NCBI GenBank assembly: GCA_025617745.1
Contig: CM046853.1
Coordinates: 51,072,604-51,136,603, forward strand
Direction: 5' to 3'
Length of the DNA: 64,000 nucleotides
Source: Heliocidaris erythrogramma
Taxonomy: Eukaryota; Echinodermata; Echinoidea; Camarodonta; Echinometridae
The notes under the pieces were generated by a model. It saw only the letters and a list, made by a program, of their open reading frames with translations. It did no database searches and was not told the DNA's origin. The translations under genes were made by a program, and so were the position numbers. Of the stretch, positions 38,161 to 48,630 are shown one piece after another (the first letter of the stretch is position 1; each line of letters starts with the position of its first letter).

Positions 38161-38878
38161 CAGGATGTCCCAGAAAAACAAGGAAACCCAAGTTTATGGG
38201 TAAATTAATCAATAATTCAAAATCACATCTTCATTAGTGTATACATCACTGGAAAGCGCATTTTCTCTTCAGTCATGAAAAACCATTGATCAACAATCAC
38301 GCATGACTGATTTGAGATATGGTGGCACTGTCAGAAACCAAATTGTCCAAAATAAGTGGATGATTTGATTCATTGTGGTTTTGGGATTATCAATTGTTAA
38401 AAATATACATGACTGAAAATCTTATGCGCGACTGAGCAGGCACAATTTGTAATTGGTAAGGCACACTTGTATTTTGTTTAACTGCCTGGGCCGTTTGACT
38501 TCCTTGAACAAGATGCCTATGTACCTGCTCAACCAGGTGTGATCTTCACTCGTGATTATGGTGTCATATCAAAGAAGAGAATGTGGGCTTTTCAATAATG
38601 TGTATTTCTAGTAATTTATAATCCAACTTCTGTCTCTGGAAGATCATAATTAACCCAATGTAGCAGCCATCGACTTCTTTGGACAATTTGGTTTCAGACA
38701 GTGCCACTTCAGACTGTCTCTTCTCATTCATGTGTAATTAGATGATCATGGTTTTGATCTCATATGAAAGTAAAGAAATTGAGCTTTTCAAAGACGTATA
38801 CATTATTGAAGAAATGATTTTGAATTATTGATTACTTTACCCATAAAATTGGGTTTCCCTTTTTTCAGGGACACCCTG
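38161..38878. mobile_element. Tc1/mariner-type MITE with TA target sites and long TIRs
   Basis: The left end is CAGGATGTCCCAGAAAAAC, preceded by TA (38159-38160). The right end on the minus strand is CAGGGTGTCCCTGAAAAAAG, followed on the plus strand by TA (38879-38880). Similarity between the arms continues for about 200 bp (CAATAATTCAAAATCA, GTGGCACTGTC, GAAACCAAATTGTCCAAA). A TA duplication is the hallmark of the Tc1/mariner superfamily. The core of about 300 bp has no transposase frame, so the element is non-autonomous. Arm divergence looks like roughly a quarter of positions, so it is not young. Confidence 0.85.
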
Positions 38879-38880
38879 TA

Positions 38881-40462
38881 CAGTGCTTGTCATAATTTCA
38901 GCACTCAAAAGAGGGCCCCATGGCAAAAGTAGTGCTTATGACTGATTTGTTGATTCTTTTACCTGAATGTTCAGAAAGCAAGTGCAAGATTGCAAGCAAA
39001 CTCCAGGGGACTTACAGATATAACTCCAATCATAGAGACTACTTTTTGATGAGTAAGGTCTTACTTGAGGATCCAGTAGCAAAATGTTTTTGACTCAATA
39101 CCAGATCTCGCCGTTAGATTTGTGTGCTTCCTAAAGAACTTTTGTTAAAATGTGGAACAAAACTTGAATTTGAATTATTGACACAAATCTTCTCCTTTCG
39201 TGTTCGTTAATTCATTCATGAGATGAAACCGCTGATTTCTGTTTTTCGCCCAGTGGCAAACAATTTACCCAAAGATTCCGAGACAAAGATTTAATAAGCA
39301 CGGTACTCTGAAACAAACGAAGCATCACAAAATCGAAGCACGATCCTCGCCGACGATGCGATCGACTTGGCTCATTATAGTCAAGATCTTGAACCCAACG
39401 ACATCTGCTTTAAAGGCAACACTGCGTTTTAATCATGCCTTTATTTTATCTTAACACCTCGAAGCTAATAATCAGCCCATACAGTGGTTTTGATTCTATT
39501 CGATGAATCACACAAGATGAAAAATAGGACAGAATGATTTACATGTATAGTACATTTGTCTTGTATAATAGTTTATATAGAATACCTTAAAGATTACGTG
39601 AAATCTACGAGGGCATGTCAAAGACATTCGTGAAACATAACTTCTTTTTTTTTACAGATTCATATCATTCACAAAAGGCTAAAATGTAACTGTAATAATG
39701 TGTGTCAGATAAAAGTAATGAATAGAGGGAAATCCCTATGGTAGTCATGGTAGTTTCTTAGCTAAAGTGTTAATATTATTATTTCTCTTTTTACTTAAAT
39801 GGTAAAATCTTTAAAAAATAAGTTTCATTTTTACTAATACAAAGAAAATGCCTCTGTAATCCAATTACCAATAGTATAGGTGTAATTTGGAAGCCTCCAG
39901 TCTTGGTAATATAGTTACAACGTTTCTAACGATTGTCTGCAGGAAAAACGAACTTTAACCTTCTGGGATTGGTTTTACGCACCACTTACTCCGGCAGAAA
40001 CAATGAAATTGAGCAAACCACTAACACCCACCTCTAGAATTCATTTAACCTTTAAGAATCAGCAACGAACTAGAGTCTTATAGACCAGTAGAATCCTTCT
40101 CCAAAGCAGGGTCCGCCGTTCCTTCTATTATTGCAACAGAAATCTAATTTTGCCAACATTTTGATTGAAGTTCGTAAAATGGTTTACGCGTGGAAAATAT
40201 TGGATGTGACACACGGGATTATTATATGTATCAACTGTCCCGAAGGATAAACACACAAGAGATGAAACAGAAATGCACTTATTTTTATAGGGCGAGTCGA
40301 CTTCACAAACTTAGGAGAAAGGAAAATCAGTTGTTGCTTTTTCTCTCCAATCCGCTTGAATGGGCAATGCTATTACCAATAAACGAGCCGTGAACGGCGC
40401 GGATTTTCCACTTCTCCCTCGCTTTGCTTGAAAAATCCCTTGTCAATTTGTAATTCTAAAGT
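38881..40462. other. No gene recognised
   Basis: AT-rich, with no supported feature. The longest frame of note (67 codons at 40190-40393) has no recognisable domain. Confidence 0.5.
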
Positions 40463-40494
40463 TAGATAAAGTAACAAGTTTGTTACTTTATCTA
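40463..40494. repeat. 32-bp palindrome
   Basis: TAGATAAAGTAACAA and its exact reverse complement are separated by two bases (GT). It lies 10 bp left of the inverted repeat at 40505. Confidence 0.9.
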
Positions 40495-40504
40495 TTCTTT
40501 TGAT

Positions 40505-41078
40505 TCCAAATACAGATGGATTAAAAGTAGTAATCAGATAACGGAGATTCATTGTTTCAGCAGTGGGGCTGACGTCTCTTGCCTGAATAACAACATTCTA
40601 TCTTTTAGATTTGCAAAAATGACACTTTTCATAGATTTGATGGAAAAATATGAAATAAGATATAACAATTACAAAGACACCTCCTTGTTTCCCGAATATT
40701 GAGGGTTGCCTGATTAACGTTCATTTCGAAATTATTGGGGGGGGGGGGGGGTACACCCCAACCCCCACATATGCGTCCACTTTGATATTTCAAGGATTTC
40801 TTCCTTGTAAATTATAGAATGTTTGAAGGAAAATATTTTGTTGTAGGTGGTGTAGAAATATTGGCTTTTGTTATAATATTGCTACGTTCATTTGTTACAC
40901 GTATGGCTTTTGTTATAATCTTATTTCATATTTTTCCATCAAATCTATGAAAAGTGTCATTTTTGCAAATCTAAAAGATAGAATGTTGATATTCAGGCAA
41001 GAGACGTCAGCCCCACTGCTGAAACAATGAATCTCCGTTATCTGACTACTACATTTAATTCATCTGTATTTGTATCAG
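40505..41078. mobile_element. Young inverted repeat (two arms of about 157 bp)
   Basis: The left arm (40505-40663) and right arm (40921-41078) are reverse complements with only about four or five mismatches. Shared landmarks include CATCTGTATTTG, ATGAATCTCCGTTATCTG, AGAGACGTCAGCCCCACTGC and TTTTTCCATCAAATCTATG. The spacer of about 257 bp carries a 16-base G run (40737) and a duplicated TGGCTTTTGTTATAAT. The right arm ends where LINE coding sequence begins. It could be a foldback MITE inserted next to or into the LINE, or a rearrangement product. No target duplication was found. Confidence 0.75.
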
Positions 41079-41978
41079 GCCCCAAAGATGCCGATAGGTT
41101 ACAAAGAGATCTAGATAGATTATCATCTTGGCAAAATAAGTGGCAGATGGACTGTAATACCCAAAAGTGTTATGTTCTTCGTATCACTCATGCCAGAAAA
41201 ACACACATATATGATTATACCCTGAATAACACTACATTACCAGAAACTAATTCCCATACTTACCTGGGAGTCGACGTAAGAAAAGATCTAACATGGAATA
41301 CTCATATTGATAGAGTTTGCGCAAAGGCAAACAGAACGCTAGGTTTCCTTAGATTTTAGGAATTTACATCCCTGTCCACCTCATGTAAAGGAATTGTCTT
41401 ATAAGACACTTGTGAGACCCATACTGGATTATTGTTCATCCGTATGGGATCCACACACTCAAACGCTTATTAATAAATTAGAAACAATACAGAATAGAGC
41501 TGTTCGTTTCACAACAGGAGACTACAGGTTGAGAAGCAGTGTAACAGAAATGAAAAAGAAACTTAAAATGGAAACCTTACAACAAAGGCGAAAAACAAAC
41601 CGCCTATCAATCTTTCAACAGGCAGTTGTGGGTCACGTACTCGCCGTGCCAGTGCAGTCCATCCTGCGCCCGGTCCAAAGGAATTTGAGAAAGACTTCGG
41701 TAAATAGTTATATTCCAATTGCTACCAACAAAAATTGTTATAAATATTCTTTCATACCCCGTTCAATTACTGACTGGAATAGTCTACCAAATACTGTAAA
41801 AACAATCCTCGACAAACACAAATTCAAGGAATCCGTACAAAACCACCTCTCAAATTTAACCAAACAGTAAGCAAAACCCCTCTCTCGTAGCCTTTATACC
41901 ATCTGCGCACCCTACCACTGCCCGTTTTACCACCTTTAGGGGTGTTGGGCAGTATTACCATCAAAGTCAAAGTCAAAG
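41079..41978 (+). mobile_element. 5'-truncated LINE, reverse transcriptase C-terminus (Jockey/CR1/L2 group)
   Basis: Frame 1 (to 41359) holds SGPKDADRLQRDLDRLSSW, NKWQMDCNTQKCYVL, YLGVDVRKDLTWNTHID and KANRTLGFLR. Frame 2 (from about 41358 to 41870) holds RNLHPCPPHVKELSYKTLV, RPILDYCSSVWDPH, IQNRAVRF, then SFIPRSITDWNSLPNTV. This is the standard thumb and C-terminal region of Jockey-superfamily LINE reverse transcriptases. The two frames are offset by what looks like a TTTT insertion at 41354-41357 between LGFLR and RNLHP. The catalytic palm and endonuclease are missing. The 3' UTR has a hairpin (ACTGCCC with GGGCAGT, about 41919-41955) and ends in a (TCAAAG)n tail. Apart from that frameshift it is well preserved. 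Confidence 0.92.
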
Positions 41979-44225
41979 TATGCAATAGATGCGGCTTCAA
42001 ACATACCCAAGTTTAATTATACATTAAATTATTGAAGATGTGTCCTACTCGGTCTCTGTGTTTGAGATTATGTACAGCCATTATCACTTCTTACTGAATT
42101 TCCGCCAAGCTTATTACCTGGCTTTCCAGAAAAGAAAACGGTACAGGTTGCAAACTGCATTTAATCAGGAAAAGAGAAGTGAATCCAAATAAAGGGGCAG
42201 CTTTTTAAAATTCCTTTCAAATATTGAATTATTTCACTATACTATTTCAACGTGTGATTCATTATAAAACGATCGTTAAAATTTGCCGTGAATTGATATT
42301 ATCACTAATCAAATTTACTTTTTCTTTTTCTTTTTATGCCACTTCTAATGGATATTCATCACCTTCCTTCGTACCTCACCAGGTAAGAATTTTGAATCCG
42401 TAGTGCTAAGCTTTATGTGTTCCTTTATGTTGCATCTATATGAAGTTAGTACTGCAGCAACAGCAAATTGATAAAATAAGGAAATCTAAATGTTATATTT
42501 GTTCAACAAAATCAATGACTGAAAAATGATTCAAGGGTTCCTGGCGACCCCAATTTTATCAAAATTTGAGGATGTTCGTAATAATATGTTTTATTACGAA
42601 AATCTGATTTAAGAGAATTAAAAAAAAAAACAGTATTCAAAGCATACATTGTGTATCAAAGATAATTATTCTCAACTTTATTATTTGTATATAAAGAAAT
42701 CATAACGTCTGTGACCTACCTATAAGTAGCAAATTGCTCAGCCCTGGTCATTGCAGCGAATTAAAGTCATGATTAATATAAATATGATATTTAATCGCTT
42801 TTCTTTATCGTAATTAAAAATCTTTGTTGACACACACATACATACCCTCACACCAACATCCACACCCACACACACGTGCACATCTGATGACACATCATCC
42901 GTGCATTTAGATAACTTCTCTTTTTGTAAGACGGTTTGAAGCACAAGAACCCTGTTCAACTTTGTGTAACAAGCAACATAGGGTCTTTGCCCCAGTCAGT
43001 GATGTGTGTATGAAATCAAACGCCATATTCTTTCTTTTGTGATCTTTGTGAATCTTTGTGAGTTCTTCTGAATTATGAGAGTCCATTCAGCTGTCTGTAT
43101 TATGTTCTGTTGCCTTTGTGTTGTAGTGTTGTTGTGTCTTGCGTTGCTGTTGTATATAATTGTGTCGTGTTTTGTTTTGTGTGTGTCATATTTATAACTT
43201 TTTCGTGAAATCATGACTCTAAGACAGAGGATATGAATGAAACCGATCCCAGCCATCTCCTTTATCCGATCGTAAAATCTTTTCGTTGTACTTTGTCACC
43301 ATCACACCAAATGTGACACGGATGCCATGTCTCTGGACCAACATTTAAATGCCTTGACACGTACTCTTCACGCCACGGTGCTCCTAGTGTCGTCATCGCT
43401 GCTTGCAACTTAACGCGTGAAACACGCTGTCGCTAACTAGCTGAATCAGTGCAGCTGACAGATGAACAAAGTGTTTCACCAGCCCCAGTCCGCTACTTTT
43501 CTCTCCATTGATTACACGTGGAAAGGGTCAGTGTAGCGGATCAAGGGAAGAAACCTCGGGGAAAAACACCATGCTCTGAAACCCGCTCATGACTTTATCC
43601 TCACAAAATAATTCTCGCAGGTATTGTCCGACAACGTCAGTGCAATGACACATGGCGCCAACCATTTGCTATTGATTGAATACGCTATTACGATCACAGT
43701 TGACTTCGTGTATCGATCGCTGGTAAACATTAGGCCATGGTTGAGAAATGTTGAGTTGAGAAAGAACGTGGCTGTTGTCAGATGAAATGTTCATAATATT
43801 TCAGTAGCATCCTGAGCAGGTCTTTCGATTCTACACATCCCATTCAATCCCTCTCTCCACGTCAAACATATCAGTGCTTCAGGTGATAGCCATTCATTTC
43901 TAACATCCCCTTTTCCACTGGGAGGGTTTGTCCACTGTGTATTCTAAGTGGTTTCATCTACTCGAGCAACAAGCCCGAAAGCTATGCAGCAGCAAGATAT
44001 GTCTAATCGCCGTCTTTTTCTGCTACTGTGCCCTTTTGATCACGTTGAAAGATGAATGTGTGTAAACATGGCTTTAATAATATGTGCAGCGACGGAAATG
44101 TGAAGTTTTACATGAAAATTGAAAAAAACTTTTAATAAGCTGGTTGTTACTGGAATGACAATAAATGTTACCCTCAACATCAATATTCTTTGGAAATGAA
44201 TTATAGAAGATTAAAGATTAAGTAG
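41979..44225. other. No gene recognised
   Basis: AT-rich, with a CA-rich tract near 42830-42880 and a GT-rich stretch near 43090-43190. No supported gene or element. Confidence 0.5.
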
Positions 44226-44528
44226 AGTTATGGTCAGAAGAGAAAGTGTCTCAAGGAATTGACCATGTCTACATAAGAATTGTTTTATACTGTGTTGTTT
44301 TGGAATCATCAAAATAGATACGAAATTGACCCATTCTCGCTGAAAAGTACATGTACATACATAATGTGTATATGGGACTACACACACAAGTGGCGTGAAT
44401 GTTCGAATATAAGATCATTTGAATAGCAATCCTTTTCAGGGCATGTTTCTACTGTGATGTTCTTCCAAATTGACATAAAAGGAATGAGAAAGCTCACAAA
44501 TTATCTTTCACCTTTCGCAGAACTCAAG
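44226..44528 (+). repeat. Dispersed repeat, copy A
   Basis: Matches 54545-54910 in the same orientation. Shared landmarks in order are TTTTGGAATCATCAAAAT, TATATGGGACT, CATGAATGTTCG, TTTCTAC, GATGTTCTTCCAAA, TGACATAAAAGGAATGAGAA, AGCTCACAAATTAT and CAGAACTCAAG. It is about 60 bp shorter than the other copy. No terminal repeats, promoter boxes or coding frame were seen, so the family is unknown. Confidence 0.85.
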
Positions 44529-44760
44529 ATTCCCTTTAAACAAGCAATAGCATGAATGAAAACACAAACTTGTATGGAATAACTATTTGCAGGGATTGCT
44601 ATGATAAAAATGTGTTTAGAGCTTCCATTTCTATCACTGGGTGTGTCAAATTAGAAGCAGTAGTAATTTTACCTGTGGGTTTCTCTTAGATGACTATAAT
44701 AATAAAACATTTTGATGAAATTATGCATACATTATACAAGTACATGTACATATCATAAAT

Positions 44761-44964
44761 GGAAAAACTGCGTTGAAGAGAGCCATACTGAAGCTTTTCG
44801 TCTTGCACTCATCGGAGTATATCACAAGAATGAACAGAAAGCGGAAATCGAACAATATACCGGAAACTAAAGGAACAAAGCGCGCCAAGGAACAATTCTT
44901 GCGGTATACTCCGATGAGTGCAAGACGAAAAGCTTCAGTATCTCTCTCTTCAACGCCGTTTTCC
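44761..44964. mobile_element. 204-bp inverted-repeat element
   Basis: Arms of about 70 bp: GGAAAAACTGCGTTGAAGAG on the left, and GGAAAACGGCGTTGAAGAGAG on the minus strand from the right. Both run through ACTGAAGCTTTTCGTC and TTGCACTCATCGGAGTATA with few mismatches. A core of about 60 bp separates them. The two overlapping opposite-strand frames here (44721-44984, 44773-45012) result from the palindrome. No clear target duplication. Confidence 0.85.
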
Positions 44965-46600
44965 GATTCTGTAGTACTAAACATCTTTCAAAAGGAAAAC
45001 TGTAATACATAATAGCTTATAGTTTTGTATGTATTTTGAATATCATCATCCGGTCAGCTATGCCACCCTCCTATGTTTACATACCGTTTTTATAGTTAGT
45101 ACATATTAAGTATTCATAAGCAATAATGAAACCATGGTTTATTTTCATATTTTACAATAATTATGTCAAAAAATTCGAAACATGGATATCTTTTCCCCCG
45201 TTTACTTTGTGATCAATGCCCATTCAGTACTTGGACTGCAAAGACATGGCATGGTAATAAAAAACCCAACAATATAAATACTAATCACAAAGTCAAACAC
45301 TTGTGTCATTATAAACATCAATATGTCATTTCATGAGGTTGAAGTGAATTTCTTATGATATTTCAAACATCCCGTTTTGGATTGAAAATGAGGAAGGGTA
45401 ATGGGGAATAGTTATTCATACATCATGGCCTACTTACAAACATTCAACCTCATAATCTCAGCGAAACGTGCTCACATTTCGTTATCAGAATCTTTCTTCT
45501 TTAACAACAGGGCGGTCTATGGGAGAGGAAATATGAACTGTTGGAGATAAATGTCACGGAATGTTCTCTAAACTTGCAATTTTTCTGCTCAAATATCGCA
45601 GATCCGTGCTCATTAGAAGCGCCACAAAGCATAATGTCACGGCGCAGATTTTCCGGTAAACAGAAAGCGGGGCTGACAGTCGTTTGATCGCGATTTACTT
45701 AAGCGTTGATCGGTAGAGATGAAATAGTAAGAGAAGACGAGTCCCAGTCGGATAGAAAGGATACCAGTCCATCAGCAAGAATCCAAGGTGTTCTAATTGT
45801 ATTTGCACGATGGCAAATATATTCGAGCAAGCTGTAACTCTATAGCTCTTTGTAGACCACCGTAAATTTGCGGAGATACAGCTTGCCTCGCAGTCTGTTC
45901 GGATGAACTTTTGTGCAGACACGGTGGAGGAAAATATTGACTAAATATTAGGACAAGGGAGTGCTACCTTTTGTGGGAAGATGCAGCCTTTTAGTTATAC
46001 CGTGTTTTTCCTCATATCTCCTTTCTTTAGTTATGGATCCTCTTTTGTCCTCTTTGCAGATGGAGGATGAAACAAGAAGTTTTGCTTAAAATACTTGAAA
46101 TTATATCATAGTATGAGAAAGGTGCGGCGGATCAAGGATATCGGGAAACAAACAAATTAAGTTATTTTACGGAATATGAACTATTCTTGTATTTCAACAA
46201 AATTGTTATACCGCCATGGGGAATGCTTTTAAATTAACAACTATTTGTGGAAAGTATTGCAAAGGTATTACAGCACCGTAATTGATATGAAAGCAATTAT
46301 TGTATTTTGATGACGACTTTATTGTTTTTTTTTTTGCCTTTTGATGTAAAATGATTATCACTGATTGAAATACAATTGCAAATTTTATTGTGATTAATTT
46401 CTTATCGAATATTTGGCAAAATGCACTTTATAAAATGTATTGAAATCAGATCCAAGCTATTTACCTTTTTATTGTTCTTAACGATGATCATTTTTATTTT
46501 AACTGTCCTATTTGTTTTTAATCGAAATTTGCCGATAATACGTTTGATTAAAAATTACACTGATATAGGTAGTGACGGCTGTGAAATAAACAGCAAAAAA
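44965..46600. other. No gene recognised
   Basis: AT-rich sequence without supported features. Confidence 0.5.
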
Positions 46601-47329
46601 GTAACTCCCCCTTAATTAAATTGGCGTAACTTCTTAACGAAAAGGGTTGTGAGCAAAATAACTTGGCAAGAGTATTTGTACCCTTATTGACTACCTTCCC
46701 TGTAAAAATGAGATTGATCCATCGAGTCATGCATGAGTGGGCAAACATTAAAGGCAAAAATGTCACTTTTCAAAAATCACAAGGGTCATTTTTTATGCTG
46801 ATATTTACTGTACATTTTAGAATTTCTTGCGTGATTTTTAAAGTGTGCTCACTCAACCACGACACGATGACAACCTCTTATGTTCACACAACATTTGATG
46901 ATACATTTTGGTAAAAATATCTGGAGTTATTTTTTTTTCAATAAGCTGAATGTATTTTGTAATTTCAAATTTAAGAGGGTTGAATTTGTTTTAAATTGTG
47001 CTCACCCAACCATAATAATGAGAACCGTGTCGGGAGAGGTGTGAGGGGGTCAAGCGATGGATAATAAACAACAACAACAACAACACATGAATTTGCACCA
47101 GAAACCGAATTAGCTAAAATTCGTTTCACAGAATACCCAAAATGACCCTTGTGACTTTTGAAAAGTGACAATTTTGCCTTTAATGTTTGCTCATTCATGC
47201 ATGACTCAATGGATCAATCTCATTTTCACAGAAACGTTAGTCAAAAAGTGTAGGAACACTTCTGCCAAGTTATTTTGCTCAAAACATTTTCGTTAAAAAG
47301 TTACGCCATTTTGATTAAGGGGGAGTTAC
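46601..47329. mobile_element. 729-bp element with TIRs of about 200 bp
   Basis: GTAACTCCCCCTTAAT on the left matches GTAACTCCCCCTTAATCAAA read from 47329 on the minus strand. Similarity extends inward about 200 bp (TGGCGTAACTT, GCAAAATAACTTGGCA, AATGAGATTGATCCAT, AAACATTAAAGGCAAAA, GTCACAAGGGTCATTTT). The core has two GTGCTCAC-CAACCA stretches and a (CAA)n tract and lacks a transposase. No target duplication was resolved, partly because the right end directly abuts the next repeat. Confidence 0.85.
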
Positions 47330-47330
47330 A

Positions 47331-48630
47331 TTTTTAGCTCACCTGAGCCTAAGGCTCGAGTGAGCTATTGCGATGGAAATTTGTCCGTCGTCCGTCGTCC
47401 GTCGTGCGTCGTCCGTTAACTTTTTACATTTTCATCTTCTTCTCCAAAACCCATGATCGGAATTCAACCAAACTTGGTAGGAATCATCCTTAGGGGTGGG
47501 GGACCCAAAGTTGCTAAAATGGTACATGTGGCCCCCAGGGGGCCCAGGGGGAGGGCCCCCAATTGTAAAAGCTATGTAAATTTCAAACATCTTCTTCTCC
47601 AGAACCAGGTATAGCTCAGACTTGGTATTGTGTATGGAGATACCTCTATAGATGAAGGATGAATGTTGTTCATGAAATTTCTCTGAGTGGCCCTATAGGG
47701 GCCCTGTGGGGGTAACATACTGGAGGGGGGGGGGGGGCGCTGCCAGGCAAAATGTACATTCTGATCTTCTTCTCCAAAACACATGATCGGAATTCAACCA
47801 AACTTGGTAGGAATCATCCTCAGGGGTAGGGGACCCAAAGTTGCTAAAATGGTACATGTGACCCCCAGGGGGGGGGGGGGCAGGAGGAAGGCCCCCAATT
47901 GTAAAAGCTATGTAAATTTCAAACATCTTCTTCTCCAGAACCAGGCATAGCTCAGACTTGGTATTGTGTATGGAGATACCTCTATAGATGAAGAATGAAT
48001 GTTGTTCATGAAATTTCTCTGAGTGGCCCAATAGGGGCCCTGTGGGGGTAACATACTGGAGGGGGGGGGGGGGGGGGGCGCTGCCAGGCAAAATGTACAT
48101 TCTGATCTTCTCCAAAACACATGATCGGAATTCAACCAAACTTGGTAGGAATCATCCTTAGGGGTAGGGGATGGTACATGTGGCCCCCAGGGGGGCCCAG
48201 GGGGAGGGGCCCAGGGGAGGGCCCCCAAGTGTAAAAGCTATGTAAATTTCAAACATCTTCTTCTCCAGAACCAGGAATAGCTCAGACTTGGTATTGTGTA
48301 TGGAGATACCTCTATAGACGAAAAATTAAAGTTGTTCATGATTTTTTTTCTGGGTGGCCCTATAGGGGGTCTGTGGGGGTAACATACTGAGAGGGGGGGG
48401 GGGGGGGGGGGGAGTTGTCCGCCATCCAGAAACTTTTTACATTTTCAGCTTCTTCTCCAAAACCCATGATTGGAATTTAACCGAACTTGGTAGGAAGCTC
48501 AGACTTGGTATTGTGTATAGAGATACCTCTATAGATGAAAAATGAAAGTTGTTCATGTGCTAGAGAAAACATGCACCAGATGTGATTTGATCCACCTCAG
48601 GTGAGCGTCGTGCCCCCTGGGGCTCTTGTT
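47331..48630 (+). mobile_element. Palindrome-ended modular repeat, nearly complete copy
   Basis: It starts with a 33-bp imperfect palindrome (47335-47367: TAGCTCACCTGAGCC and GGCTCGAGTGAGCTA), then a CGTCGTC-type 7-bp microsatellite. Four modules follow, with TCTCCAAAAC at 47441, 47771, 48109 and 48454. Each full module has two diverged halves, one with CATGATCGGAATTCAACC and one with CCAGAACCAGG and GGAGATACCTCTATAG. G runs recur at the same module positions. The right end is CAGGTGAGCGTCGTGCC then CCCTGGGGCTCTTGTT, with a small GCCCC/GGGGC hairpin. The motif CAGGTGAGC at the right echoes the complement of the left end. No coding capacity. I recall similar termini in mollusc and echinoderm repeats but cannot name the superfamily. 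Confidence 0.88.

Noticed and set aside
44721-45012. Opposite-strand frames of 87 and 79 codons
   Set aside because: Both arise from the inverted-repeat arms at 44761-44964.
47572-48228. Overlapping minus-strand frames of 70-148 codons
   Set aside because: They lie wholly inside the modular palindrome-ended repeat and repeat with its period.
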